64,000 bases of DNA from Candidatus Thiosymbion ectosymbiont of Catanema sp. Cochon2018. GTDB taxonomy: Bacteria; Pseudomonadota; Gammaproteobacteria; Chromatiales; Chromatiaceae. Both the position numbers and the translations under genes were made by a program. Within the stretch, counting starts at the first letter, position 1, and each line of letters begins with the position of its first letter. Of this stretch, positions 25,971 through 34,108 are shown in pieces. The stretch covers positions 800,888-864,887 of the forward strand of contig WYCW01000001.1 of NCBI GenBank assembly GCA_011392765.1, read 5' to 3'. Under the pieces are notes generated by a model, which had not been told where the DNA came from, made no database searches, and saw nothing but the letters and a program-made list of their open reading frames with translations.

Positions 25971-26966
25971 TTACAACCCGCTCGGTTGATACAGCACAAC
26001 TCGGCTACCCGAATGATCAAACTTGAACGGAACACGAATCAGGTCTCTAAGCTGTTCACGAATTGCAGCCTGTTTCTCGGGTCTGGCAAAAAGCAACATG
26101 AATCCACCCCCGCCGGCGCCGAGGAGTTTTCCACCAATTGCGCCCGCCCGCCTCGCCCGATTGTATATCGCGTCTATTTCCGGGGTGGTTACGCGATCCG
26201 AGAGGGAGCGTTTATAGTTCCAGGTCTGATCGAGCAAGTCGCCGAATTCCTCGATAGCGATCCGTTGATCCTGCAGAATATCGATTGCCTGGTCGACCAT
26301 TTTTCTCATGCGCCGGAGTTCTTCCGCACGCTTCTTCATATTCGCTATCTTCGACTCCGCCACCTCCGAGGCGATGCGGGAGAAGCTGGTAAAGAACAGC
26401 ATAAAATGGTTACCCAGGATGGTACGTCGATGCGCGGGGAGAATGGCCGGAGAAACATCGAAAGTACCATTGCGGTGAAACTCGATCCGGTTGAATCCAC
26501 CATAAGCGGCAGAGATCTGATCCTGCGACCCGACATGCTCGCCGATAACATCCTGTTCGATATGAATGGCATCGGTTGCCAGTTTGTCCTTAGTGGACAT
26601 CTTTCCTTGCAGGGCCTGCAGGGCATGCATCAAACCCACCGTGAATGACGAGCTGGACCCCAGTCCGGAACGCGCGGGCAGATCAGCATCATGATGGATT
26701 TCAAGCCCGTCTTCTATCTGCGCCCAGTTCAATATGGCCCGGACCGCCGGGTGTTCGATCTCATCGTAGCTTTTTACATTCTCTATTCTGGAGTAGACAA
26801 TGCGGTGCTTGTGATCGAAGAAGGGCGGCAATCTGCGGCACGAAATATAACAGTATTTGTCGATGCTGGTGGCCAGCACTGCCCCTCCGTTTTCGGAGAA
26901 CCAGGCAGGATAGTCGGTCCCCCCGCCGAAGAAAGAGACTCGGAACGGCGTCCTGGTGATAATCAT
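25971..26966 (-). CDS. hddA: D-glycero-D-manno-heptose 7-phosphate kinase (GHMP family)
   Basis: A 331-residue GHMP kinase. It has TPFRVSFFGGGTDYP (6-20), the ATP loop PARSGLGSSSSF (97-108) and the C-terminal LGAGGGGFMLLFA motif. This combination is that of HddA/WcbP-type heptose kinases that make heptose 1,7-bisphosphate for GDP-heptose. The start codon immediately follows the stop of the radical SAM gene, with no gap, so the two are co-transcribed. hddC is in the same operon 4.4 kb downstream. GmhA and GmhB are not present in the window and must be elsewhere. Confidence 0.88.
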   Translation of the reverse strand: MIITRTPFRVSFFGGGTDYPAWFSENGGAVLATSIDKYCYISCRRLPPFFDHKHRIVYSRIENVKSYDEIEHPAVRAILNWAQIEDGLEIHHDADLPARSGLGSSSSFTVGLMHALQALQGKMSTKDKLATDAIHIEQDVIGEHVGSQDQISAAYGGFNRIEFHRNGTFDVSPAILPAHRRTILGNHFMLFFTSFSRIASEVAESKIANMKKRAEELRRMRKMVDQAIDILQDQRIAIEEFGDLLDQTWNYKRSLSDRVTTPEIDAIYNRARRAGAIGGKLLGAGGGGFMLLFARPEKQAAIREQLRDLIRVPFKFDHSGSRVVLYQPSGL

Positions 26967-28493
26967 TCAATCCCCCAACAGTTTTCGTTTGAGCCGGATG
27001 CCGGCCATATCTTCTACGTTCTTTCTCTGCGGCAAACCGAATTTGCGCTCGACCAAGTCCAGATAGGCAGGGTTGGTAAAATAGGTTTGCCAGGCTGCGT
27101 CCCTGAACCTCAGAACCTCTGCGGAACTGATATGGTTTGTGGGTAACGGTTGACTCTCGTAAGAGTAGAAGGAATACCCTTCATAGGAGTCCGGAAGTGC
27201 CCATCCGTTTTTCTTTGCGGTATAGTAGATCGGACTGCCCGGCAGTGCCTGACAGGGGTACATGTTTGCCATTTCCGTATTGAGCTCCACTGCGAGATCC
27301 AGTGTTTCCTGCATGGTTTCGATCGTATCCTCCGGAAATCCGAAAATATAATTGCTGATTATATTGATGTCCGCGTCATTGATTGTTTTGCATACATCCC
27401 GGATATTGACTTCCTGAAACGAGCCTTTCGATACTTCTTGACGAACCAATTGGTTTCCTGCCTCGACGCCCAATGCCAACCAATTGACACCGGCCTGTTT
27501 GAAGAGCTCGAGCGCATCCTTGCGGACGGTATCGACGCGCGAGTAGGTCCACATGTTGAAGCCGAATTCTCGATCGATGGCTTGCTGCAGAATCGGCGTA
27601 TAGTATTTCCGGTTGAGAAAGAACATTTCATCGCTGATGCGGAGGGTACGTACTCCCAAGTCGGCCAGCTTTCTCATCTCGCGGTCGACCCATTCCGGGC
27701 TCCAGAAACGCATCCCCCGTGAATGCGAGGCGTTTACACCTTCCGTATTGTCAACCCGGTTAACGATATTGATCATGCAGAAGTCACAACCGAAGTTGCA
27801 GCCCAGCGACGTGTAGATAGCCGCGAAGGGGGTGCGTTTGTCGTGGTCGAATTCCGCATGCCAAAAATGGGCACGATACGGATCCAGCGGCTTCTCGCGA
27901 TAGGGCAGCAGATCCCATGCATAGCCCGGCAGATCTTCGTCCATACGCTCTTGTGGAACCACATGCCGGGGCGCATTGAGTTTGGGCATACGAAAACCGG
28001 CGGGCCCCCGTTCTTTGTAACCGATTCCCTTTATGTGCTCGAGATCGCCATCGAGGTTACCTTTCAGAAGGTCATGGAGTGCATATACCCCTTCATTCAG
28101 CAAAACAATATCGACGCAATCGTTTGCAAGCACCTCCATTGGAAGTGCGCTCGTATGAGAACCGACAAAACAGATTGGTATGTTTGCAACGGATTCCTTG
28201 AGTGCCCGCGCCAACTCGAGCGCCCCGATCATGCTGGTCGTTCCTGCGTTCGGGTTTTGACCATAGACCACAAACACGACAAGCCTTGGTCTTATATCTT
28301 CTACCCGCTCCACGGCCGCTTCGAGCGCGAGTCTTTCGGCATCGCAATCGAGAATCCCTACCCCGAAACCTTTGGAACGACAGGACTCGGCAAGCAATAA
28401 GGCCCATGTCGGCGGTTCAATCGCAGAGTAGACCTTTGACAGGTCTTGGTAAGCCTTTGCAGAAGAATTAGCGTTGATAAATAAAACATCCAT
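26967..28493 (-). CDS. B12-binding radical SAM protein
   Basis: A 508-residue enzyme. The N-terminal half (about 1-160) is a cobalamin-binding Rossmann-like domain (DVLFINANS, VVFVVYGQNPN). The radical SAM domain carries CNFGCDFC with C232, C236 and C239 coordinating the 4Fe-4S cluster. Family members methylate or rearrange unactivated carbon. In the sugar operon it is a candidate C-methyltransferase or a modifier of a lipid or glycan. The ATG at 28493 begins the B12 domain; the frame runs 62 codons further upstream but that part is repeat sequence (RepB-like debris). The substrate cannot be read from the sequence. Confidence 0.85.
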   Translation of the reverse strand: MDVLFINANSSAKAYQDLSKVYSAIEPPTWALLLAESCRSKGFGVGILDCDAERLALEAAVERVEDIRPRLVVFVVYGQNPNAGTTSMIGALELARALKESVANIPICFVGSHTSALPMEVLANDCVDIVLLNEGVYALHDLLKGNLDGDLEHIKGIGYKERGPAGFRMPKLNAPRHVVPQERMDEDLPGYAWDLLPYREKPLDPYRAHFWHAEFDHDKRTPFAAIYTSLGCNFGCDFCMINIVNRVDNTEGVNASHSRGMRFWSPEWVDREMRKLADLGVRTLRISDEMFFLNRKYYTPILQQAIDREFGFNMWTYSRVDTVRKDALELFKQAGVNWLALGVEAGNQLVRQEVSKGSFQEVNIRDVCKTINDADINIISNYIFGFPEDTIETMQETLDLAVELNTEMANMYPCQALPGSPIYYTAKKNGWALPDSYEGYSFYSYESQPLPTNHISSAEVLRFRDAAWQTYFTNPAYLDLVERKFGLPQRKNVEDMAGIRLKRKLLGD

Positions 28494-28677
28494 TACAGGA
28501 AACCTCGAAAAATCCGGTTTTGATGAACGTTTAGCTTGGGGGCACCTTGGAAAATTCAAGGCGCCCGCATAGGGCAAGGATACCCTACCATTTTTTAAGC
28601 GCACAAGTGCTTGAAAAATGGAGCGAAGTGGAAACCGCGTTTTCACTTCGCGTCGTGAAAAATTGCCGGGAACCTGC

Positions 28678-28830
28678 ATCCGTGAGATAAAATCCGAGAT
28701 TGGAACTAAGTATATGATATTGCTTAAGATTTAGAAATTGGTCACTTCACCCACTGGGTGAAACGACTAATCTCTGAATATCAAGTAAAATCATAGGGTT
28801 ATCTCTAATTCTCGGATTTATCTCACGGAT
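28678..28830. repeat. AT-rich MITE, single copy in window
   Basis: Inverted ends ATCCGTGAGATAAAATCCGA and TCGGATTTATCTCACGGAT around an AT-rich core. No transposase remnant. It lies between the divergent radical SAM and epimerase genes. Confidence 0.8.
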
Positions 28831-28853
28831 CCAGGGGGAAGGCAATTTTCTAA

Positions 28854-28987
28854 GAGGCTGTCTAAAAACTAACGCCTTGATTTAAAAATTAAAAATTCTT
28901 CGTGTCTTCGTGGCTTTGTGTGAGAAATGAAGAACATCACACAAAGGCACAAAGGGGTACTAAGAGACTGTTTTTTTAGACAGGCTC
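28854..28987. repeat. RepC copy 1, flanked by TAA
   Basis: Ends GAGGCTGTCTAAAAACTAA and TTTTTTTAGACAGGCTC. The trinucleotide TAA is on both sides (28851-28853 and 28988-28990), consistent with a 3-bp target duplication. The inner part contains TCTTCGTGTCTTCGTGGCTT. A sister copy at 36657 interrupts a gene. Confidence 0.88.
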
Positions 28988-29249
28988 TAAGGTTCCCTTT
29001 AGGACTGGCGGGATTTTACCCTCGGCTACTCCGACAAACAGCCGATTTTGCAAGGTGCTCTTGGGTGGGTATACTCGAGATTTATGGGACTGTGTCTAAG
29101 TGCCAGTCATAGGTGGCCATCCGCGGGCGGCTCGATTTTCCGTGGGCCCTCTTCATCCGGTTTCCCAAGCAGGCGGGCGTACGCCGCTCTCGCTTCAGAG
29201 CGGAGGATAGCTCCTTTTTGGGATATAGTCACACGGAACTTGCATAGTC

Positions 29250-29255
29250 TATAAT
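29250..29255 (+). promoter_or_regulatory. Possible -10 box of the epimerase gene
   Basis: TATAAT lies 33 bases upstream of the ATG at 29289. No good -35 box is visible at the normal distance, so this is a weak call. Confidence 0.35.
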
Positions 29256-29288
29256 CCATCGGATTTTTACAGGTAAGCGCTACCACCG

Positions 29289-30227
29289 ATGTCGTACAAT
29301 ATTCTCGTGACCGGCGGCGCCGGATATCTCGGCTCCATCATAGTGCCGGATCTGCTTTCCGCAGGCCATAAGGTTATGGTGCTCGACAACTTCATGTTCA
29401 AGCAAACCAGCCTGAACCACTGTGCCTACCACCCCGACTTCTCGGTGGTCAAAGGAGATATCCGAGTCGAAGAAACCATGACCTCTCTTATGAAAGAGGC
29501 CGATGTCGTCATTCCCCTCGCGGCACTGGTGGGGGCGCCGTTATGCGATCTCGATCCTGTCGGCGCCACAACCATCAACCACGATGCCATTACCTTGATG
29601 CTCAGGCTCCTATCCAAGGACCAGATCGTGCTCATGCCTACTACCAACAGTGCCTACGGCACCGGGGATGAGAACAACTACTGCAACGAAGAGTCCCCCC
29701 TTCGCCCGATCTCTCAATACGCCATTGAGAAGGTGGAGATTGAGAAACAACTGATGGATCACCCCAACGCCATCAGCTTCCGGCTGGCTACCGTATTCGG
29801 CATGTCACCCCGAATGCGCATCGACTTGCTGGTTAATGATTTTACCTATCGGGCGGTTTACGACCGCTTTGTGGTGCTCTTCGAAAGTCACTTCAGGCGC
29901 AATTACATCCATGTACGCGATGTTTCCCGCGTCTTCCGGCATGCGCTGAACAACTACGACACGATGAAGGGCGAAATCTACAATGTCGGCCTTTCCGATG
30001 CCAATGTCTCCAAGAAAGAGCTCTGTGAGCGTATCCGGAAACAATTACCGGAATTTATCTTTGTCGATAGGCTAGTGGGGAAAGACCCTGACCAGCGCGA
30101 CTACATTGTCTCCAACGACAAGATCGAGGCAACCGGTTTCAAGCCGGAATTCTCACTGGATCGCGGCATCGGTGAGCTGATCAAGGGCTATACCATGATC
30201 CGCAATACCCGCTACGGAAACGTTTGA
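29289..30227 (+). CDS. NAD-dependent nucleotide-sugar epimerase/dehydratase
   Basis: An extended short-chain dehydrogenase of 312 residues. It starts NILVTGGAGYLGS (4-16, NAD binding), has the TTNSAYGTG segment and the YAIEK catalytic pair (Y and K about residues 143-147), and ends with the sugar-binding C-terminal part (EIYNVGLSD, GELIKGYTMI). It faces away from the sugar operon, with its promoter region in the shared gap. The family fits 4-epimerases and 4,6-dehydratases acting on UDP- or GDP-sugars; I cannot choose between them. It is the last gene of the island before the ccmC fragment. Confidence 0.85.
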   Translation: MSYNILVTGGAGYLGSIIVPDLLSAGHKVMVLDNFMFKQTSLNHCAYHPDFSVVKGDIRVEETMTSLMKEADVVIPLAALVGAPLCDLDPVGATTINHDAITLMLRLLSKDQIVLMPTTNSAYGTGDENNYCNEESPLRPISQYAIEKVEIEKQLMDHPNAISFRLATVFGMSPRMRIDLLVNDFTYRAVYDRFVVLFESHFRRNYIHVRDVSRVFRHALNNYDTMKGEIYNVGLSDANVSKKELCERIRKQLPEFIFVDRLVGKDPDQRDYIVSNDKIEATGFKPEFSLDRGIGELIKGYTMIRNTRYGNV

Positions 30228-30238
30228 GATTGTATTGA

Positions 30239-30337
30239 GGGCACTTTGAAAAATACGGTTTTCGTCAACGACACACCTGAATAATCAATGGGTTAGAGTC
30301 GCTTGCTCGGTGAAAACACCTATTTTTCAAGGTGCTC
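30239..30337. repeat. RepB copy 3
   Basis: 99 bp with ends GGGCACTTTGAAAAATACGG and TATTTTTCAAGGTGCTC. It abuts the duplicated ccmC tail with no space between, so it marks the right edge of the sugar island. Confidence 0.92.
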
Positions 30338-30425
30338 TTTATGCGGGTGCGGAATATCATCCTGATCCGGGAGGCTGATACGACCTGGGTCAAGGGACTG
30401 GTTACAAAGGAACAGTGATCGCGAT
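30336..30425 (+). pseudogene. ccmC: Duplicated 3' fragment of ccmC
   Basis: Bases 30336-30425 repeat 20810-20899 with a single visible difference. They cover the last 27-28 codons of ccmC (TIFMRVRNIILIREADTTWV...), its stop and the next few bases. No start codon is available, so it is not expressed as a protein. It lies in front of the Rpn gene and brackets, with the true ccmC, a 9.4-kb block. Confidence 0.93.
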
Positions 30426-30476
30426 GACTCCTCGGTTCTCTATCCGGCCCGCAATTCCGACGTGGAGGACAACAGG

Positions 30477-31424
30477 GTGAAGAAAACCGGCCGGACAATC
30501 ATCACCTTCGACTGGGCCATCAAGACCGTCCTGCGCGACAAGGCCAATTTCGATGTCCTGGAGGGCTTTTTGACCGCCCTGTTCGGACGACCGGTGGTCA
30601 TCCTCGACCTGCTGGAGAGCGAGAGCAACCGAGGTGACGACCGTGAAAAATACAACCGGGTGGACCTCCTGGCCAAGACCGACGACGGCGAGCGGATCAT
30701 CGTCGAGGTGCAATACCTCTCGGAAATGGCCTATCTCAGGCGGCTGGCCTACGGCACGGCCAAGACCATCGTCGAGACCCTGAAGCTGGGCGAGCCCTAC
30801 GCCAATCTCAGCAAAGTCTACTCCATCAGCCTCCTCCATTTCGACATCAGCCGGGACGGGGATGACTACATCTATCACGGCAAGACCGAGTTCACGGGCT
30901 TGCATACCCACAATCCCGTGACCCTGAAAAAATCCCTGGTCGGCGAACAAGTTCGCATCGGTGAGACCAATATCTTTCCCGAATACTATCTGATTCCCCT
31001 GAAGCGCTTTACGGACGTAGTCCGGGACGACCTGGATCAATGGGTCTATGCCTTCAAGAACAACGAAGTGTTGGACGAATTTACCGCCCCCGGCATCGGG
31101 GCCTTGAAGGAAAAACTGGATTACCTGAAGCTGGATGAACGGGAGCGGAGAAAGTTCGACAAGCACATGGATTATGCCCGCTCCGAGTGGGGAACGATCG
31201 AGGATGCCCGACAAGAAGGGCGCGAGGAGGGACTGGAGGAGGGGCTTGTGAAAGGACGGGAGGAGGGCCTTACGAAAGGACGTGAGGAAGAGCGAAAAAA
31301 GCACGAAAGAGAAAGGAGAATCCTCATCAAGTCTCTGTATGATAATGGGATAGCCATTGAAACCATCGCTGCATCCGTGGGACTTCCCGAACCGGCAATC
31401 CGCCGGTTGCTCGATGACGAATGA
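30477..31424 (+). CDS. Rpn family PD-(D/E)XK nuclease / putative transposase
   Basis: A 315-residue protein with an N-terminal PD-(D/E)XK nuclease domain. The motif is NRVDLLAKTDDGERIIVEVQ, with an ExQ catalytic centre typical of the Rpn/PDDEXK_2 family. A low-complexity basic tail follows (GREEGLEEGLVKGREEGL). The GTG at 30477 was chosen because GGAGG lies 7 bases upstream; an earlier GTG at 30462 is possible. Such proteins are scattered in genomes as selfish or recombination-promoting elements. Here it sits between the ccmC fragment and the second ccmD, inside the ccm operon. Confidence 0.85.
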   Translation: MKKTGRTIITFDWAIKTVLRDKANFDVLEGFLTALFGRPVVILDLLESESNRGDDREKYNRVDLLAKTDDGERIIVEVQYLSEMAYLRRLAYGTAKTIVETLKLGEPYANLSKVYSISLLHFDISRDGDDYIYHGKTEFTGLHTHNPVTLKKSLVGEQVRIGETNIFPEYYLIPLKRFTDVVRDDLDQWVYAFKNNEVLDEFTAPGIGALKEKLDYLKLDERERRKFDKHMDYARSEWGTIEDARQEGREEGLEEGLVKGREEGLTKGREEERKKHERERRILIKSLYDNGIAIETIAASVGLPEPAIRRLLDDE

Positions 31425-31505
31425 TGGACGAGAAACATGGGCGGAAGTGGGGAACCCCCTCGTGGGGTTCCGAAATCAGACAGGCTCTCAGATATGACGA
31501 GTATA

Positions 31506-31685
31506 ATGGACGCATTCTTTGTCCAGGGCGGCTACGCCTTCTATGTGTGGAGCTCCTACGGCATGGCCCTGATCCTGCTGGTCCTGGAGCTGGTGCAGCT
31601 GGGCCGACGGCGGCGCGCCATTCTGGCTCGGTTAGCCCGCTTGGTGCGCATGCGGACCGATACTCATGAGGGGGGTGCCACATAA
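31506..31685 (+). CDS. ccmD: CcmD, second copy
   Basis: A 59-residue paralogue of the first ccmD: MDAFFVQGGYAFYVWSSYGM with one membrane helix and a basic tail extended by MRTDTHEGGAT. This copy is in the standard position between ccmC and ccmE if the inserted genes are ignored, so I take it as the ancestral ccmD and the one at 19991 as the duplicate. An in-frame ATG at 31494 would add four residues. Confidence 0.88.
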   Translation: MDAFFVQGGYAFYVWSSYGMALILLVLELVQLGRRRRAILARLARLVRMRTDTHEGGAT

Positions 31686-31761
31686 AGACCTGAAATATGT
31701 TTCCTCACCAGCAACCGCATCGACAATCGTCACCGCGCAACCTTGAAACGAGTGTTCTACA

Positions 31762-32574
31762 ATGATCGACCGAGAAAGCGCTGTCGCCCATGCCAAACGG
31801 TATCCGTTTGCTCTGCCAAACTCCTCTTATTTGCTGGTGAATGGGTACACTTGGCCCCTTCATAGCGACGATAAAATCGGCGCGGGATTGCTGGTGTCCC
31901 ATCGCACGGATCAAACCTGTAAGGTCGGGATTTCCGATATAATAGATTTTTCCAGGGCCCTGGGAGATTCCCTGTGGGAAGATCGAATACCAGTTGTAGC
32001 CTGGGGATCGAATGGATCCGCCGAGCAGCTGACACGAAAATTCCAGGTAGAAGGAAATCCGACCGTAATTCCTGTGATACAGGGAGAATTAAAAGACTTT
32101 ACCGTTGTATATTCAGCGCATTTTGCTCAATATGGGTCTATTGCGGCAACTCCGCAGTATACTCTCGGCACCTCTTCCATAGTGTTCGTTACATTTCTTT
32201 CTTCCGAACAACTCGAGAAAATGCATAGCACAGAGAAAAATTATACCTTCCGAAAGTTCGATGATATTTCATTACACCTGGATAATGGTATGGTATTGGA
32301 TACGGCTTATGCTTATGTCAGCCGCCATGGGTGCCTTTATTTTAACGGAGGGAATATTGCACTCTCGAAAATCCCGTGCTCCAAAATGTTGTTTCCGTAT
32401 ATGGAGGAAGAAGAAGTCCTTACTCTTGCTCGTGATCTCGTTGCCTCGGATAAAGAACTGGATGAGTTCATTTATGAAAACATCATTTATGAAGAGATAC
32501 GAAATTTGCGCACGGAAAAGCTCCATGAATTTTCCTCGCCATTCGAGTATGACGATACGACGATAATTTGGTGA
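31762..32574 (+). CDS. Unknown 270-residue protein, GGCT-like fold suggested
   Basis: I do not recognise the gene with confidence. The segment IPVVAWGSNGSAEQLTRKF and the later VVYSAHFAQYGSIAATP resemble the YGSN substrate loop of gamma-glutamylcyclotransferase-like proteins, but the catalytic Glu is not assigned. The DNA is clearly AT-richer than the ccm genes. The stop codon overlaps the start of the next gene (GTGA), so the two form a small operon. They sit in the middle of the ccm operon, between ccmD and ccmE, and look acquired. Confidence 0.55.
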   Translation: MIDRESAVAHAKRYPFALPNSSYLLVNGYTWPLHSDDKIGAGLLVSHRTDQTCKVGISDIIDFSRALGDSLWEDRIPVVAWGSNGSAEQLTRKFQVEGNPTVIPVIQGELKDFTVVYSAHFAQYGSIAATPQYTLGTSSIVFVTFLSSEQLEKMHSTEKNYTFRKFDDISLHLDNGMVLDTAYAYVSRHGCLYFNGGNIALSKIPCSKMLFPYMEEEEVLTLARDLVASDKELDEFIYENIIYEEIRNLRTEKLHEFSSPFEYDDTTIIW

Positions 32575-33569
32575 AAGCTTTTCTCGGGTCGATTATGAAA
32601 AACGTCCCTCTCTCCGTATATCCGACAGAAGACCGGTCCAAAGCCGGTGGTGATTACATTGCGGTTGTTTCTCCGCAAGATGCCGAGAGGCACAAGCTCG
32701 GTCGTGGTAGCCGTGTCGTCATTGTCTACATTCATCCCAACTTGACACAGAAAAAAGAACAGGGTCCCCCATCGAGTGACTCGGCACGCTACGACAATTT
32801 CAGTCCGGACCTTTGCATTCCATGCAGGGTTCTGTTGGACGAAAAGGTTCCCAGCGGACAAATCCGTGTCGACCAAACATTACGCAATTGTCTTGGAATC
32901 GAGTACGAATTCATACCTGGCCACCCCAAAGTCGAAATATACCCCCTGCACTTGGGGTTATGGGAAAGATTGACAGACTTGGTTTCGGATCTCTTTGGAC
33001 GGCGCCACCTTTTCTTTCGCGTCTGCCGTGCGCACCCTCCGGATATGGAAAAAAATATTTGCCGCATTCCGCAGGACAGTATCAATATCTTGGGGGCAAA
33101 AGAAGGGGAGTCCATTGTTTTAACATCCATAGTACGGGAAGGTCATGTTTTTCGGAGACGCAACTATATGCTGAATGTGTTCCCGATATCGGAAGATATA
33201 AAAGATGGGCGGAATCTGGAACAAAGAGATGAGGAGACCGATAATCCTTTTGTTCGCTACCCGAGATCGGATGTGATATTAGGGGTAAAACCGGACATCT
33301 CGAGTATCTTTCTCGATTTCGATGCTCGCACGGAACTCGATGTCCATTGCTTCGATGTCGTTCGGGCACATCACTTCCTTCGCACTACTCTTATCAGGGA
33401 AATAAGAGACTTCGGTTTGGTCTTCTTTCTTTCTCTTTTAGCCTTGACAGATGGGTTGGAAAAAGTATTCGGATTGCAGACCGGTGGGGCTGTATTGTTT
33501 TCATTCGCATTATCCGTGGTAGTCATAATGATCCGTATTGTGCTCTATTTTCATGCCGGAATTAAATAG
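32571..33569 (+). CDS. Unknown membrane-anchored protein with CDC48 N-domain-like barrel
   Basis: A 332-residue protein, not assigned to a family with confidence. The N-terminal part (DYIAVVSPQDAERHKLGRG, then SGQIRVDQTLRNCLGIEYEF) has the spacing and sequence of the double-psi beta-barrel found in the N-domain of CDC48/p97. Further down ADS-type blocks (REGHVFRRRNYML) recur. The C-terminus has two hydrophobic helices (FGLVFFLSLLALTDG and GAVLFSFALSVVVIMIRIVL). It has no ATPase domain. GTG at 32571 overlaps the previous stop; an ATG at 32595 is an alternative. AT-rich like its partner. Confidence 0.55.
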   Translation: MKAFLGSIMKNVPLSVYPTEDRSKAGGDYIAVVSPQDAERHKLGRGSRVVIVYIHPNLTQKKEQGPPSSDSARYDNFSPDLCIPCRVLLDEKVPSGQIRVDQTLRNCLGIEYEFIPGHPKVEIYPLHLGLWERLTDLVSDLFGRRHLFFRVCRAHPPDMEKNICRIPQDSINILGAKEGESIVLTSIVREGHVFRRRNYMLNVFPISEDIKDGRNLEQRDEETDNPFVRYPRSDVILGVKPDISSIFLDFDARTELDVHCFDVVRAHHFLRTTLIREIRDFGLVFFLSLLALTDGLEKVFGLQTGGAVLFSFALSVVVIMIRIVLYFHAGIK

Positions 33570-33652
33570 CGATAGCCAGGTAGAAATCCGGCATCGCTGG
33601 GTTTCGTACCTCAACCCAGCCTACGAACTACCATACTCGTGTGGGGTAACCA

Positions 33653-34108
33653 GTGAAGGCCAGACATCAGCGCTTCGTCTTCGTCGCCCTCGCCATCCTG
33701 GGCGTAGGCATCGCCGCGGCCCTGGCCATCAGCGCCATGCGGAGCAATCTGTCCTACTTCTTCAGCCCCGCGCAGGTGCGTGCCGGGGAGTCCCCGGCGG
33801 GTGCCGTGTTTCGGCTCGGTGGCCTGGTGGTCAAGGACAGTCTGGTCCGGCAAAAAGATGGGCTGACGGTGACATTCGCGGTCACCGACAATGCCGAGAC
33901 CCTGCAGGTGAGCTACACCGGGATCCTGCCGGATCTGTTCGGCGAGGGTCAGGGGATGGTGGCCAAAGGCCGCTTGGGTGAGGACGGGGTCTTCTATGCC
34001 GAGGAGGTGTTGGCCAAGCACGATGAATCCTATCTGCCGCCGGAGGTAGCCGACAGTCTACGGCCCGTCCCGACGGAGAAGAACGCCGAGACGGCCACGG
34101 GCCGATGA
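33653..34108 (+). CDS. ccmE: Heme chaperone CcmE
   Basis: CcmE receives heme from CcmC and passes it to CcmF/CcmH. The 151-residue protein has an N-terminal anchor (FVFVALAILGVGIAAALAI), the OB-fold core with FRLGGLVVKDSL, and the covalent heme motif KHDESYLPPE with H123. The ATGA overlap with ccmF shows co-translation. Length is normal. It is separated from ccmD by the two AT-rich genes. Confidence 0.96.
   Translation: MKARHQRFVFVALAILGVGIAAALAISAMRSNLSYFFSPAQVRAGESPAGAVFRLGGLVVKDSLVRQKDGLTVTFAVTDNAETLQVSYTGILPDLFGEGQGMVAKGRLGEDGVFYAEEVLAKHDESYLPPEVADSLRPVPTEKNAETATGR

Larger units (their letters stand above)
28494..29288. other. 795-bp gap packed with repeats
   Basis: From left to right: a diverged RepB (28496-28566), two hairpins (28588-28621 and about 28623-28649), a 153-bp MITE (28678-28830), and RepC copy 1 (28854-28987). 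Then about 290 bp with no recognisable gene ends in a possible promoter. This is the divergent control region between the radical SAM gene and the epimerase gene. Confidence 0.65.

Noticed and set aside
20810-30425. Attachment sites of an integrative element
   Set aside because: The direct repeats are ccmC coding sequence, no integrase or tRNA gene is present, and a RepB element lies at one border. Recombination is a better explanation.
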